DNA of 64,000 bases from Anaerolineae bacterium. Lineage in GTDB: Bacteria; Chloroflexota; Anaerolineae; Promineifilales; Promineifilaceae. The stretch lies in contig JAHDWL010000013.1 in NCBI GenBank assembly GCA_023384355.1, positions 1 through 64,000 of the forward strand, in the 5' to 3' direction. Shown here piece by piece: positions 1-8,943 of the stretch. A program made the position numbers and the translations under genes. Within the stretch, counting starts at the first letter, position 1. Each line of letters starts with the position of its first letter. The notes beneath the pieces are model-generated. The model was not told the origin of the DNA, ran no database searches, and saw only the letters and a list, made by a program, of their open reading frames with translations.

Positions 1-55
1 GTGTCAATCGGGCGTTGTGGGACGAAAACGCCATCTGTGGCACAATATCGGGCGG

Positions 56-1849
56 ATGAACGGTTTGCGATTGCGAATACTCACGCCCCTGGCAGCCTTG
101 CTCATTGTGTTGGGCCTGACGCTCGCGGTGAGCGCCCAGCCTTCCGGCCGCAGCTATCTGCCTATTATACAGGGCGCTCCGGTCTCGATCGGTAGCCTGG
201 TGACGCGGATCAACTTCCAGCCGGCGACCGCGCAGATTCCCCCCGGCTATCTGCCGGACAGCGGGCAGGTGTTCAATAATCGGGGTAACGGGTTTTCGTA
301 TGGCTGGAACGCCGACAATAGCACTACCGCCCGCGAGCGCAACTCGCCGATGGCTCCTGACCAGCGCTACGACACCCTGATCCACCTGCAAAAACCGGAG
401 AACCCCGACGCCGTGTGGGAGATCGCGCTCCCGCCCGGCGTCTATGACGTGTACGGGGTGGCCGGCGACCCGGAGTTCGTTGACGGAATGATGCAGAGCC
501 TCGCCGAGGGGCGGGGGTTGCTCAACGGCGTGCCATCCGATAACCAGCGGTTCATTTCCGGTCTGGCCGCGGCGGTGGCAGTGACCGACGGCCGCCTGAC
601 GATCCGCAGCGGGTCCGGAGCCGATAACAACAAGCTCCTTTTCCTGGAGATATACAAGCTGGCCGATCTGCCGACGCCTCCGCCCACCGGCCAGGTCGAG
701 TTCCGCGGCCTGTGGGTGACGCGCTTCGACTGGACGCGGTCGAACGCCCCGGTCGACAAGGGCAAGATAGACGAGATCGTCAACAACGCCGCCACGGCCG
801 GATTCAACGCCATTCTCCTTCAGATCCGCGGCACGGCCGATGCCTATTACTCGTCAAATCTGGAGCCGTGGGCGCTGCGAATCAGTGGTCAGGCCCTCGG
901 TCAGCCACCGTCACCGTTCTGGGATCCACTGGCTTACTTTGTCGAGCGGGCGCACGCGCGCGGCCTGCAACTGCACGCTTATGTCAACGTCTATCCGGTC
1001 TGGGACAACTGCACCAACGCCCCGCCGATGACCTCGCCGACGCCGCTCTACTACCAGCTGCAGAACGCGCACGGGACGACAGGCGGCAAGCTCAACGGCG
1101 CGCAATGGACGACAACGGGCCAGGTCTCATGCGGCGAATATCTCTACGCCACGCCTTCGTCGCCCATGGTGCGCGCCCATGTGAAAGCGGTCGTCGCCGA
1201 TCTGGTCAACCGCTACGCCGTCGACGGCATCCACCTCGACCGGGTCCGCTATGCCGGGCGCAATACTTCCTGCGATCCGGTGAGCGAGGGGTTGTACGGC
1301 GCGCCTTGCTTCTCGAACAACGGCATCCCCTACGGCGATTGGCAGCGCGAGCAGGTGAACACCCTCGTGCGCGAGATTTATCAGGATGTCATCGTCCCCA
1401 CCGGCCGCGGCGTCTGGCTCAGCGCGGCCGTCTGGCATACCTATCAGGATAAATGGGGCTGGGGATATAGCCAGGGATACTCTGACTATTATCAGGATTC
1501 CCGTGCGTGGGTCAGGGACGGCTATATCGACGCGCTGGCGCCGATGATCTACTCCTATCGACCGCCGGCCGAGAACCCGTTTCCCATCGAGCGCTGGCGG
1601 ATTCTGGCCGGGGACTTCCAGGCCAATCGCGGCGATCGTTTCATCCTGCCCGGCATCGGCGGCATCGGCCCCGGATTGCTGACGTTCGATGATGTCGTCG
1701 AGCGCATCGAGGCCGCCCGCGAGATCGGCGCGGCCGGGCACGCCATCTATTCCTACGGCGCGTTGCTGGCCAATGACTATTTTGATGACCTGGCCGCCGG
1801 CCCCTACGCGATACCGGCGAGAGTGCCCGACATTACCTGGCATGACTGA
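56..1849 (+). CDS. Secreted GHL10-like glycoside hydrolase
   Basis: A predicted exported protein of 597 residues. ATG at 56 is preferred over the in-frame upstream start at 17 because it places a classic signal peptide (basic MNGLRLRI, hydrophobic core, cut near SAQ, residue 27) at the N-terminus. Residues about 35-200 look like a beta-rich carbohydrate-binding (malectin-like) domain. Residues about 210-597 match the glycosyl-hydrolase-like family 10 (DUF187) TIM barrel, with FRGLWVTRFDW opening the barrel, then DGIHLDRVRY and APMIYSY. Members act on cell-surface glycans, but the substrate cannot be read here. It opens a run of glycan genes with only 18 bases before the next gene, so a role in trimming the exported polymer is plausible. 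Confidence 0.8.
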   Translation: MNGLRLRILTPLAALLIVLGLTLAVSAQPSGRSYLPIIQGAPVSIGSLVTRINFQPATAQIPPGYLPDSGQVFNNRGNGFSYGWNADNSTTARERNSPMAPDQRYDTLIHLQKPENPDAVWEIALPPGVYDVYGVAGDPEFVDGMMQSLAEGRGLLNGVPSDNQRFISGLAAAVAVTDGRLTIRSGSGADNNKLLFLEIYKLADLPTPPPTGQVEFRGLWVTRFDWTRSNAPVDKGKIDEIVNNAATAGFNAILLQIRGTADAYYSSNLEPWALRISGQALGQPPSPFWDPLAYFVERAHARGLQLHAYVNVYPVWDNCTNAPPMTSPTPLYYQLQNAHGTTGGKLNGAQWTTTGQVSCGEYLYATPSSPMVRAHVKAVVADLVNRYAVDGIHLDRVRYAGRNTSCDPVSEGLYGAPCFSNNGIPYGDWQREQVNTLVREIYQDVIVPTGRGVWLSAAVWHTYQDKWGWGYSQGYSDYYQDSRAWVRDGYIDALAPMIYSYRPPAENPFPIERWRILAGDFQANRGDRFILPGIGGIGPGLLTFDDVVERIEAAREIGAAGHAIYSYGALLANDYFDDLAAGPYAIPARVPDITWHD

Positions 1850-1867
1850 ACGACCCCCGGCAAACTC

Positions 1868-3376
1868 ATGAAAACCGAACGGACTGAGGTCGACAGCCTG
1901 GCGGAGCTGCGGCGACAGGCTACGCTGGCGGAATACCGCTTCACATCGACCGCGCCGCTGGTCGGCGGCCTCGTGGCGCGTCTGCGTGAGGCGTGGAACA
2001 GCGTGGCGACGAAGTGGCAGGTGCGGCCGCTGATGGAGCAGCAATCCGAATTCAACCGGGCGCTGGTCGAGCGACTGGCGCGGCCGCCGGGCGACGAGGC
2101 GAGTTGCGAGCTGCTTGCCTCGCAGGATCGCGCGTTGACCGGCATCAACCGGGATGTGGCGCTGCTTGACGCGGGGATGCGGGCAATGGCGGCCCCCCGC
2201 GCGGGTCAACGACTGAAGATCGCCTTTTTTAGTCCTGTCCCGCCCGCCCGCAGCGGTATCGCGGATTACACCGCCGAGCTGCTGCCCCATCTGGCCGAGC
2301 TGGTAGACCTCACCGTCTTCGTCGACGATCCTGCCGCCGCGGATCTGCCCGGATTCGCGATCCGACCGGCGCGCGAATTCCCCGGCCGCCGGGCCGGGTT
2401 CGATTTGCCGCTCTACCAGATGGGCAACAGCGCACATCACGAGACGATCTACGAAATGGCGCTGCGATATCCCGGAGTCGTCGTGCTCCACGACTATTTC
2501 ATCCACCATTTCATCCGTCATCACACCGTGGGCAAGGGGGACTGGGCCGGGTATGGGCGGGAGATGGGGTACGCCCTCGGCTATGACGGCCGCCGCCTCG
2601 CCCGCGACATCAGGGCGGGTAACGCTCCATATCCGTTGTTCGATACGCCTCTCAATCAGCGGTTGATCGACGCCGCCGCGGGCGTCATCGTCCACAGCGG
2701 GTATGTGGCCGAAAAGATTCGCCGCTACAGGCCGGGGGTGCCGATGGCGACGATCCCGCACCTTGTCAAGATGGAAAGCGGCCGGAACTTCAGGCAAACG
2801 CTTGACATACCTGACGGGGCCGTAATCTTCGGCAGCTTCGGGCAGATCACATCTGAAAAACAAATCGATGTGGCTCTGGCTGCGTTTCAAAAGGTTCATC
2901 AGCAACACCCGGACACGCGCTATCTGCTGGTCGGCGAGACGCGGCCGGATGTCGATCTGGACGCCATTCTGTTTGATTTGGGCCTGCGTGATTGCGTCAT
3001 CCACGTCGGCTATGTCGATAATTTCGATGATTTCACCGCCTGGTTGCGCGTGCCTGATGTGGTCGTCAACCTGAGATATCCCACCATTGGTGAGACGTCG
3101 GCCGTCGCCCTGCGAGCCATGGCTGCCGCCCGGCCGGTGATCGTCTACGATCATGGCTGGTACAGCGAGCTGCCCGGAGACGCCGCGCTGATGGTGCCGC
3201 CCGGCGACACGGCCGCTCTCGAAGGCGCGATGGAGGCTCTCGCCCAATCGACCGATCTCCGGCAATCCATGGGCCGGGCGGGTTACAAGTACGTGCGCGA
3301 GCAATGCGATCCTGCTCGCGCGGCCCAGGCCTACGCGGAGTTCTTGCGCGCCACGCTGGAGGCTGCCCGTGCTTGA
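1868..3376 (+). CDS. GT4-type glycosyltransferase with N-terminal helical module
   Basis: A GT-B fold sugar transferase of 502 residues, probably cytosolic or membrane-associated. Residues 1-110 are helical and hold the segment ending in MEQQSEFNRALVERL, which resembles segments in the two small genes downstream. The catalytic part starts near residue 117 (KIAFFSPVPPARSGIADYT, a typical nucleotide-sugar transferase opening). VIVHSGYVAEKI marks the linker, and the C-terminal donor-binding half has FGSFGQITSEKQ and a GETSAVALRAMA stretch in place of the usual EX7E motif. It overlaps the next gene by 8 bases, indicating translational coupling. Donor and acceptor sugars are unknown. Confidence 0.85.
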   Translation: MKTERTEVDSLAELRRQATLAEYRFTSTAPLVGGLVARLREAWNSVATKWQVRPLMEQQSEFNRALVERLARPPGDEASCELLASQDRALTGINRDVALLDAGMRAMAAPRAGQRLKIAFFSPVPPARSGIADYTAELLPHLAELVDLTVFVDDPAAADLPGFAIRPAREFPGRRAGFDLPLYQMGNSAHHETIYEMALRYPGVVVLHDYFIHHFIRHHTVGKGDWAGYGREMGYALGYDGRRLARDIRAGNAPYPLFDTPLNQRLIDAAAGVIVHSGYVAEKIRRYRPGVPMATIPHLVKMESGRNFRQTLDIPDGAVIFGSFGQITSEKQIDVALAAFQKVHQQHPDTRYLLVGETRPDVDLDAILFDLGLRDCVIHVGYVDNFDDFTAWLRVPDVVVNLRYPTIGETSAVALRAMAAARPVIVYDHGWYSELPGDAALMVPPGDTAALEGAMEALAQSTDLRQSMGRAGYKYVREQCDPARAAQAYAEFLRATLEAARA

Positions 3377-5540
3377 CTGGATCGCTGCTGCATTACTGAT
3401 CGCGCTGGCCGTTCTGGCCGCCGGCCTGCTCGTGACCTGCTTCGTCCCGCGTCCGACGCGATGGAATTTGCCGCTGCTCTTCGCGGTCGTGATCCTCGCC
3501 GCAATATTGACGGGATGGCTCGCGCTCGTGACGGCAGAAATCGGGGTGTTCAGCGTCCCGGTTCTCATTGCGGCGCTGGCAGGTTCCCTGTTGCTATTAC
3601 TGGGGCTAAGGCGGCGTGTTGCCGCCACAGACAGGCCCGGGGCCGGGACAATCGGAGAATTGAGCTTTGCGCGATGGGAGTGGGCGATGCTGGCGATCTG
3701 GATCGCGGCGGCGCTGTGGCTGTTCTTTCGCCCCCACGAATACATCTATGGCGGCGCGGATGCCGGCGTCTACGTGAGCCTGGGAGCGGAAATCGCGCAA
3801 CACGGCGGGTTTCGCATCACGGATGAGACCCTGGCCAATATGACGCCTGCGATGCGTGACGTCGTTCTGCGCCCCCTGCCCAACACGCCGCGAGCCTCAA
3901 CCTATTTGCTACCGGGATTCTATGTGACCGACGCGGCGGCGGGCGAGGTGACGCCGCAATTCTACCCGTTCCATCCGGTGCTCCAGGCGGTCGCGTTCGG
4001 TCTGGCCGGCGGGGGCGCGGCCGGCATCCGCGCGGAACTGCTGCTGACGGGGGTCTGGATGCTGCTGGGTACGCTGGCCGTCTATCTGACCGCCAGGGAT
4101 ATCGGCGGGCCGGTCGTCGGCGCGCTGGCGCTGGCCGGCCTGTCGATCTCGGCGTTGCAGGTCTGGTTTGGCCGGTATCCGACGAGCGAGGCGTTGACCC
4201 AATTCCTGCTGTGGAGCGGCATCTGGAGCGGCGGCCGCTGGCTGGACGCGCGCCGGCCGCCGTCCCTGTGGGCGTTCACGGCCGGCTGCGCTTTCGGGGC
4301 TGTTTTCCTTGTGCGCATCGACAGCCTGGTGTTGCTGCCCATCTTCGGGGTGTTGCTCCTGTGGCGCTGGTTTCGCGGGTGGGAGCGGCCGGACAGCTGG
4401 TTCGCTGCCCCGTTTGCGCTGTTGGTGGTGCATTCGCTGCTGCACGGCCACTTTCTGAGCGCTCCCTATTTCTATGAAACCCTGGGCTACGGGTTCATGC
4501 TGTTGGGGCGACTGTGGCCGTTCCTGCTGATTGGGCTTGCGGGGCTGGCGCTGGTCCTCTACTGGCTGCCGCGACGAATCGGCCGGCTGCGCGCGCCGGA
4601 TCAACTGCAACGAATTGTGAAGGTTATTTTGATCGGGATGTGGCTGATATATGCGTTCTATGGCTGGTTCATCCGTCCCGAAATCAACGCCACAACGCTG
4701 CGGCCGGACGTTTTCAGCGCGGGCGAAATCCCGGTCACGAACCACGAGAACTGGCTCCGGCTGGGCTGGTATCTCTCGCCGATCGGTATCTGGCTGGGGG
4801 TGGCCGGGTCGGCCTTGATGCTGTGGCGCGTCAACCGCTGGACGGTGCTGGCCCTGGCCCTGGGCTTGATGTTTTCGGGCGTTTATCTCTGGAATATCAG
4901 CGCCAATCCGCACCATGTCTACGTGATGCGGCGCTATGTGCCGGCCGTGATGCCGTTCTTCATCCTCTGCGGGGCTTATCTGATTGGCGCTGTGATCAAC
5001 CGGCTCCGGGGAAGGGGCACGATTCGGGCCGGGAAGGCGGCCATCGCTCCGGGCATGGTTTTAGGTCTCTTGGCGGCGACGATATGGCTGGCCGGAATCG
5101 GGCTTGCGGCGCGCGGCTTCGTGTCCCAGGTCGATCATACCGGCCTCGTCGCGCAGGTGGACGACCTGGCCGCGATGTTGCCGTCGGGGGCAGTCCTGCT
5201 GTTCAACGACCAGTCGCCCGTCGGCGAGGGGGACGTCTGGGGCACGCCGCTTCGCTTCGTCTATGGGTTCGATGCGTTTGCGCTGCGGCGGCCGCCGGAC
5301 TCGGTCTCGTCCACGCTGGTTGAGGCGATTAAAACGTGGCAGAATAACGGCCGTCCGGTGATCTGGATCGGTGGATCGGGCTGGCTGGATGCGGAAGGCA
5401 TGGCCTACGAGACGACGCAGGTAGAGTTGGCCCGGCGGCGGCTCGAAAGCAGCTACACGCGCAAGCCCACCCTGGTCGACACCGAAATGACGACACTAAC
5501 GCTACATTATCTGGAACCTGAATTCGATGAATCAGAGTGA
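3369..5540 (+). CDS. Polytopic membrane protein, GT-C glycosyltransferase-like
   Basis: An integral membrane protein of 723 residues with about twelve hydrophobic segments. After two N-terminal membrane pairs comes a periplasmic loop with YGGADAGVYVSLG, whose acidic residue and position resemble the catalytic loop of GT-C enzymes (PMT, ArnT and related). A C-terminal soluble region of about 120 residues follows the last membrane span. GTG at 3369 is the start because it overlaps the end of the preceding transferase. Polyprenyl-phosphate-sugar-dependent transfer on the outer face is an inference; no single catalytic motif is decisive. Confidence 0.7.
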   Translation: MLDWIAAALLIALAVLAAGLLVTCFVPRPTRWNLPLLFAVVILAAILTGWLALVTAEIGVFSVPVLIAALAGSLLLLLGLRRRVAATDRPGAGTIGELSFARWEWAMLAIWIAAALWLFFRPHEYIYGGADAGVYVSLGAEIAQHGGFRITDETLANMTPAMRDVVLRPLPNTPRASTYLLPGFYVTDAAAGEVTPQFYPFHPVLQAVAFGLAGGGAAGIRAELLLTGVWMLLGTLAVYLTARDIGGPVVGALALAGLSISALQVWFGRYPTSEALTQFLLWSGIWSGGRWLDARRPPSLWAFTAGCAFGAVFLVRIDSLVLLPIFGVLLLWRWFRGWERPDSWFAAPFALLVVHSLLHGHFLSAPYFYETLGYGFMLLGRLWPFLLIGLAGLALVLYWLPRRIGRLRAPDQLQRIVKVILIGMWLIYAFYGWFIRPEINATTLRPDVFSAGEIPVTNHENWLRLGWYLSPIGIWLGVAGSALMLWRVNRWTVLALALGLMFSGVYLWNISANPHHVYVMRRYVPAVMPFFILCGAYLIGAVINRLRGRGTIRAGKAAIAPGMVLGLLAATIWLAGIGLAARGFVSQVDHTGLVAQVDDLAAMLPSGAVLLFNDQSPVGEGDVWGTPLRFVYGFDAFALRRPPDSVSSTLVEAIKTWQNNGRPVIWIGGSGWLDAEGMAYETTQVELARRRLESSYTRKPTLVDTEMTTLTLHYLEPEFDESE

Positions 5541-6147
5541 AATCGACGGCTCCACGACCGACACGGTCAACATCGAGCACGTCATGCAAGAAGTTAGGCG
5601 CGAGATACTGGATCGAAAACTGCCCGGCCAGGTTCGACTGCCGCCCGCCTCAGCCGGCAACCAGCGCCCCGAATATTACGAGGAGCTGTTTCGCGCTGCT
5701 CTGGCTCAGAGCCGCGTGGAGATCGATCTCCTCGTGACGCCGTCCCGCGTGCCGATCGTCGGGCCGCTGATCGATCTTCTGCGCGGCAAGTTCCACGAAC
5801 TGGTCGTTTTCTACATCAACCGGTCGACCATGAACCAGGCGAAGGTCAACAGCCACATATTGGCCGCGCTCTCGATATTGGGCCAGGCCGAGCCGCCGGA
5901 CAACTCTTCCGTTCTGTTGCCGCCGGAGACCGGCGCGACATGGGCCGCCGCCGGGAATCAGCCGGCAGGCCTGGACGATGTGCGCGCCGCCTATCGCCTT
6001 TTCCTGGGTCGCCGGCCGCAACCGGCCGAACTGGAACACTGGACGAACCTGCTGGCAGCGCAATCCATGACCCGCCAATCCCTGATCGACTCCTTTCTGC
6101 GGCAGGAATTGCCGGACCTGACGGCCGATCGCTCCCTTGCTCCATAG
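5527..6147 (+). CDS. Helical protein with C-terminal DUF4214-like motif
   Basis: A soluble protein of 206 residues that overlaps the previous gene by 14 bases. Residues about 80-115 form an amphipathic segment (LRGKFHELVVFYINRS, then MNQAKVNSHILAAL) that aligns without gaps to segments in the next gene and in the transferase at 1868. Residues about 155-197 (AAYRLFLGRRPQPAELEHW) resemble DUF4214, a short helical module often attached to glycan enzymes and surface proteins. No catalytic residues are visible. A scaffolding or anchoring role in the glycan machinery is inferred from context only. Confidence 0.6.
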   Translation: MNQSEIDGSTTDTVNIEHVMQEVRREILDRKLPGQVRLPPASAGNQRPEYYEELFRAALAQSRVEIDLLVTPSRVPIVGPLIDLLRGKFHELVVFYINRSTMNQAKVNSHILAALSILGQAEPPDNSSVLLPPETGATWAAAGNQPAGLDDVRAAYRLFLGRRPQPAELEHWTNLLAAQSMTRQSLIDSFLRQELPDLTADRSLAP

Positions 6148-6163
6148 CCGCCTGGAAAGTCCA

Positions 6164-6658
6164 ATGAACGAAACCCAATCCCCACGATCGGCGGACGCGC
6201 CCTGGATCGTCATCCACGACGAGCAAATCACTTCCGAAGAGCTTGTGCGCCTGGTGGAAGAACGTGTGACGCGCCGCCGCGCCGCGTTGGGCCCCATCTC
6301 GGTCGTTTTCCCGTCTTTCGGCTATGTGTCGACCTATCCTGATGTGCCTCTTGAAAAGCGCGTCAATCCACACCTCTACTACTATCTGGAGCAGGCCAAC
6401 GCCGCCGCGCCGGCGGCGGTTGAGCCGGTCCTGGCGCCTTCTCCCGCCACCCGCGCGCCGGTGGTCGGTCGGGTCTGGGGAAAAGTTCGCGCCGAGATGC
6501 ACAATCTGGTGCTGTTCTACGTGAACAAGTCGGTCAGGGAACAAAATCGCATCAATGCCGACCTGATCAGCACGCTCAACGAGATGGCGCGAGTCATTCA
6601 GGATCAGCAGGATGAAATCGACACCCTGCGCGCAGAGATCGAGCGCCGCGAGCGATGA
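6164..6658 (+). CDS. Small helical protein of the glycan locus
   Basis: A protein of 164 residues with no recognised enzyme family. ATG at 6164 (MNETQSP) is preferred over the in-frame ATG at 6137, which lies inside the preceding gene. The N-terminal half has charged helices (ITSEELVRLVEERV) and a tyrosine-rich stretch around NPHLYYYLEQ. The C-terminal third holds the locus-specific segment (VRAEMHNLVLFYVNKS, then VREQNRINADL) and ends in a coiled coil (DEIDTLRAEIERRER). It lies between glycan genes and probably works with them; nothing more can be read. Confidence 0.55.
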   Translation: MNETQSPRSADAPWIVIHDEQITSEELVRLVEERVTRRRAALGPISVVFPSFGYVSTYPDVPLEKRVNPHLYYYLEQANAAAPAAVEPVLAPSPATRAPVVGRVWGKVRAEMHNLVLFYVNKSVREQNRINADLISTLNEMARVIQDQQDEIDTLRAEIERRER

Positions 6659-6682
6659 TCGCATGGGCGCGAGTTGAATGAG

Positions 6683-7750
6683 ATGGCGCAGGGCACAATC
6701 CATCAATTCCTGACCGGCGCGACCGACGGCGACGCTATTACCGATCAGGCCTTCCTCATTCGACGATGGCTCCGCGAAGCGGGCTACGAATCGAACATTT
6801 ACGCCTGGCACGTGCACCCCAGCGTGGAGACCGAAGTTCGCCCGATGAGCGCCTACCGGCCGCCCCACCGCGGCAGCCGGGGGATTTACCACCACAGCAT
6901 CGGCTCTGATGTCCCGCCGTATCTCTCTGATCACGGTTTCAGGTTGCTGCTCATCTATCACAACATCACGCCCCCGGAATATTTCGCGACCGTCGATCCC
7001 TTTCGGGCCTGGCTGGCGCGCCTCGGCATCGAACAACTGGCGCTGTTGCGTCCTCTGGCGGACCTGGCGCTGGCCGATTCCGGCTACAACGCGGCGGACT
7101 TGACGAGGGCCGGATTCGCGCGAACGGCGGTGCTCCCGATCTGCCTGCAGGCGGAACGGTACGAACTGTCGCCGGACAGCATGCCGCCCGGCGGGACGAA
7201 CGAAGCGCGGCCGCGTCTGTTGTTCATCGGCCGGCTCGCCCCGAACAAGCGTCAGGAAGACCTGGTCAAGCTCCTCTTTTGCCTGCGGCGAATTCGTCCT
7301 GACGCCCACCTCACGTTAATCGGCGACAGGTGGGAAGTCGGCTATGATCGCTGGGTCGAGAAGCTTGCCGCCGAGTTGGGCGTGGGCGGCGGGCTGACCC
7401 TTACCGGCAAAGTCGCGCAGGCGGAGATGGTCGCCCATCTGAAGACGGCCGATCTGTACGTCTCAATGAGCGACCACGAGGGATTTGGTGTGCCGCTGGC
7501 CGAAAGCATGCTGCTTGGCCTGCCGGTGATGGCCTATGGCGCGACGGCCGTGCCGGAGACGATGGGCGGAGCGGGGCTGGTGTTCTATCGCAAGGAATTC
7601 GAGGAGTTGGCCGAACTGGCGGATCTGGTGCTCGGCGATGAGCCTTTACGACGCCGGCTCATTGCCCGGCAGCGCGAGCGGGTCGAGGCGTTTCTGGAGC
7701 CGGAAGTGAAGCGGCAGTTCCACTCACATTTGCGGGATATCGGATGGTAA
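6683..7750 (+). CDS. GT4 glycosyltransferase
   Basis: A retaining GT-B transferase of 355 residues. ATG at 6683 is chosen over TTG at 6674 because it puts the conserved HQF at residues 7-9, exactly as in the paralogue at 8936. Recognisable pieces are LLIYHNITPPEYF in the acceptor half, RLAPNKRQEDLVKLL opening the donor half, and the EX7E-type motif in SDHEGFGVPLAESM. The stop codon shares a base with the next gene's ATG (TAATG at 7748-7752), so translation is coupled. The sugar specificity is unknown. Confidence 0.85.
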   Translation: MAQGTIHQFLTGATDGDAITDQAFLIRRWLREAGYESNIYAWHVHPSVETEVRPMSAYRPPHRGSRGIYHHSIGSDVPPYLSDHGFRLLLIYHNITPPEYFATVDPFRAWLARLGIEQLALLRPLADLALADSGYNAADLTRAGFARTAVLPICLQAERYELSPDSMPPGGTNEARPRLLFIGRLAPNKRQEDLVKLLFCLRRIRPDAHLTLIGDRWEVGYDRWVEKLAAELGVGGGLTLTGKVAQAEMVAHLKTADLYVSMSDHEGFGVPLAESMLLGLPVMAYGATAVPETMGGAGLVFYRKEFEELAELADLVLGDEPLRRRLIARQRERVEAFLEPEVKRQFHSHLRDIGW

Positions 7751-8943
7751 TGGACAAGAAGCGGGTCGCAATGGTCGTCCAGCGCTACGGCGAGGAAGTG
7801 AACGGCGGCGCGGAGATGCTGGCGCGCTGGCTGGCCGAACATCTCACCGGTCTGGCGGAGATGCACGTGATCACCACCTGCGCTGTGGATCATCACACCT
7901 GGGCCGACGTGTACCCGCCCGGCGACAGCGAGCTGAATGGCGTGATCATTCACCGATTCCCCGTTGACGGCCTGCGCACCGATCGCTATCAAAATGAACT
8001 GTTCACTGGTGCCCGCTCTGTTTTCACCCAATTGCAGTGGATGAGAGAGCAGGGGCCATACTCCACCGGTCTGCTCAACTACGTCTACGATTCCTACGAT
8101 TCCATCGACCTCTATATTTTCGTGACGTATCTCTATCCACCCGTCTTTTTCGGCCTGCCTCTGGTGTCGGACAAGGCCATACTCATCCCCAACGCCCACG
8201 ACGAACCCTATCTCCATTTGCCCATCTTTCGCTCGTTGTTTCATCTGCCGCAAGCCATCGTCTATAACACAGTGCCGGAAAAATTGCTGGTCAACCGGGT
8301 GATGCACAACAACCATGTTCCCCAGATAGTCGCGGGGGTCGGGGTAAATGTCCCCAACGACGTATCGGCCGCGCGGTTTCGCCAAAAGTTCGGCATCGAG
8401 GGGCCTTTTATCCTCTACGTTGGTCGTGTGGAAGAGTCCAAGAACGTCCCGGAGCTGATCGATCAATTCATTCGTTATCGCGAGGAGACCGGGCGCGACC
8501 TGAAGCTGGTGCTGGTGGGCAAGGTCAAGCTGCATATCCCCAACCGCCCCGACATTGTGCCGCTGGGCTTTGTGACCGAAGAAGACAAGTTCGACGCCGT
8601 CAGCGCCGCCGAAATTCTGGTGATGCCGTCCCTGTTTGAGAGCCTGTCGATTGTAGCCATGGAAGCGTGGCTGATGGAAACGCCGACATTGCTCAACGGC
8701 CGCTGCGAGGTCCTTGAGTATCAGTCGCGACAGAGCAACGGCGGCCTTTACTATTATTCGTATGAAGAGTTCGCCATGGCGCTCACGATGCTGCTCGATG
8801 ACGAAGCGTTGCGCCACCGGTTGGGGAGTCAGGGCCGGGCCTTTGTCACCGCCAATTACAGCTGGCCGGTCATACTGGCGAAATACCGGGCCATCATTGA
8901 TACCCTGACCCGAACCGCGAACGACGAGCAGGACCATGCCTGA
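7750..8943 (+). CDS. GT4 glycosyltransferase
   Basis: A GT-B transferase of 397 residues, dissimilar to its two flanking neighbours. ATG at 7750 overlaps the previous stop; another in-frame ATG exists at 7744. The N-terminal half opens RVAMVVQRYGEEVNGGAE, typical of enzymes that act on undecaprenyl-linked oligosaccharides. The donor half opens FILYVGRVEESKN and carries MPSLFESLSIVAMEAW, with the EX7E spacing. It overlaps the following transferase gene by 8 bases. Substrate is not predictable. Confidence 0.85.
   Translation: MDKKRVAMVVQRYGEEVNGGAEMLARWLAEHLTGLAEMHVITTCAVDHHTWADVYPPGDSELNGVIIHRFPVDGLRTDRYQNELFTGARSVFTQLQWMREQGPYSTGLLNYVYDSYDSIDLYIFVTYLYPPVFFGLPLVSDKAILIPNAHDEPYLHLPIFRSLFHLPQAIVYNTVPEKLLVNRVMHNNHVPQIVAGVGVNVPNDVSAARFRQKFGIEGPFILYVGRVEESKNVPELIDQFIRYREETGRDLKLVLVGKVKLHIPNRPDIVPLGFVTEEDKFDAVSAAEILVMPSLFESLSIVAMEAWLMETPTLLNGRCEVLEYQSRQSNGGLYYYSYEEFAMALTMLLDDEALRHRLGSQGRAFVTANYSWPVILAKYRAIIDTLTRTANDEQDHA

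Noticed and set aside
1127-3745. A long open frame of 872 codons on the minus strand
   Set aside because: It lies antisense to three well-supported plus-strand genes and its product is a low-complexity Arg/His/Gly/Ala mixture, as expected for antisense frames of GC-rich genes.
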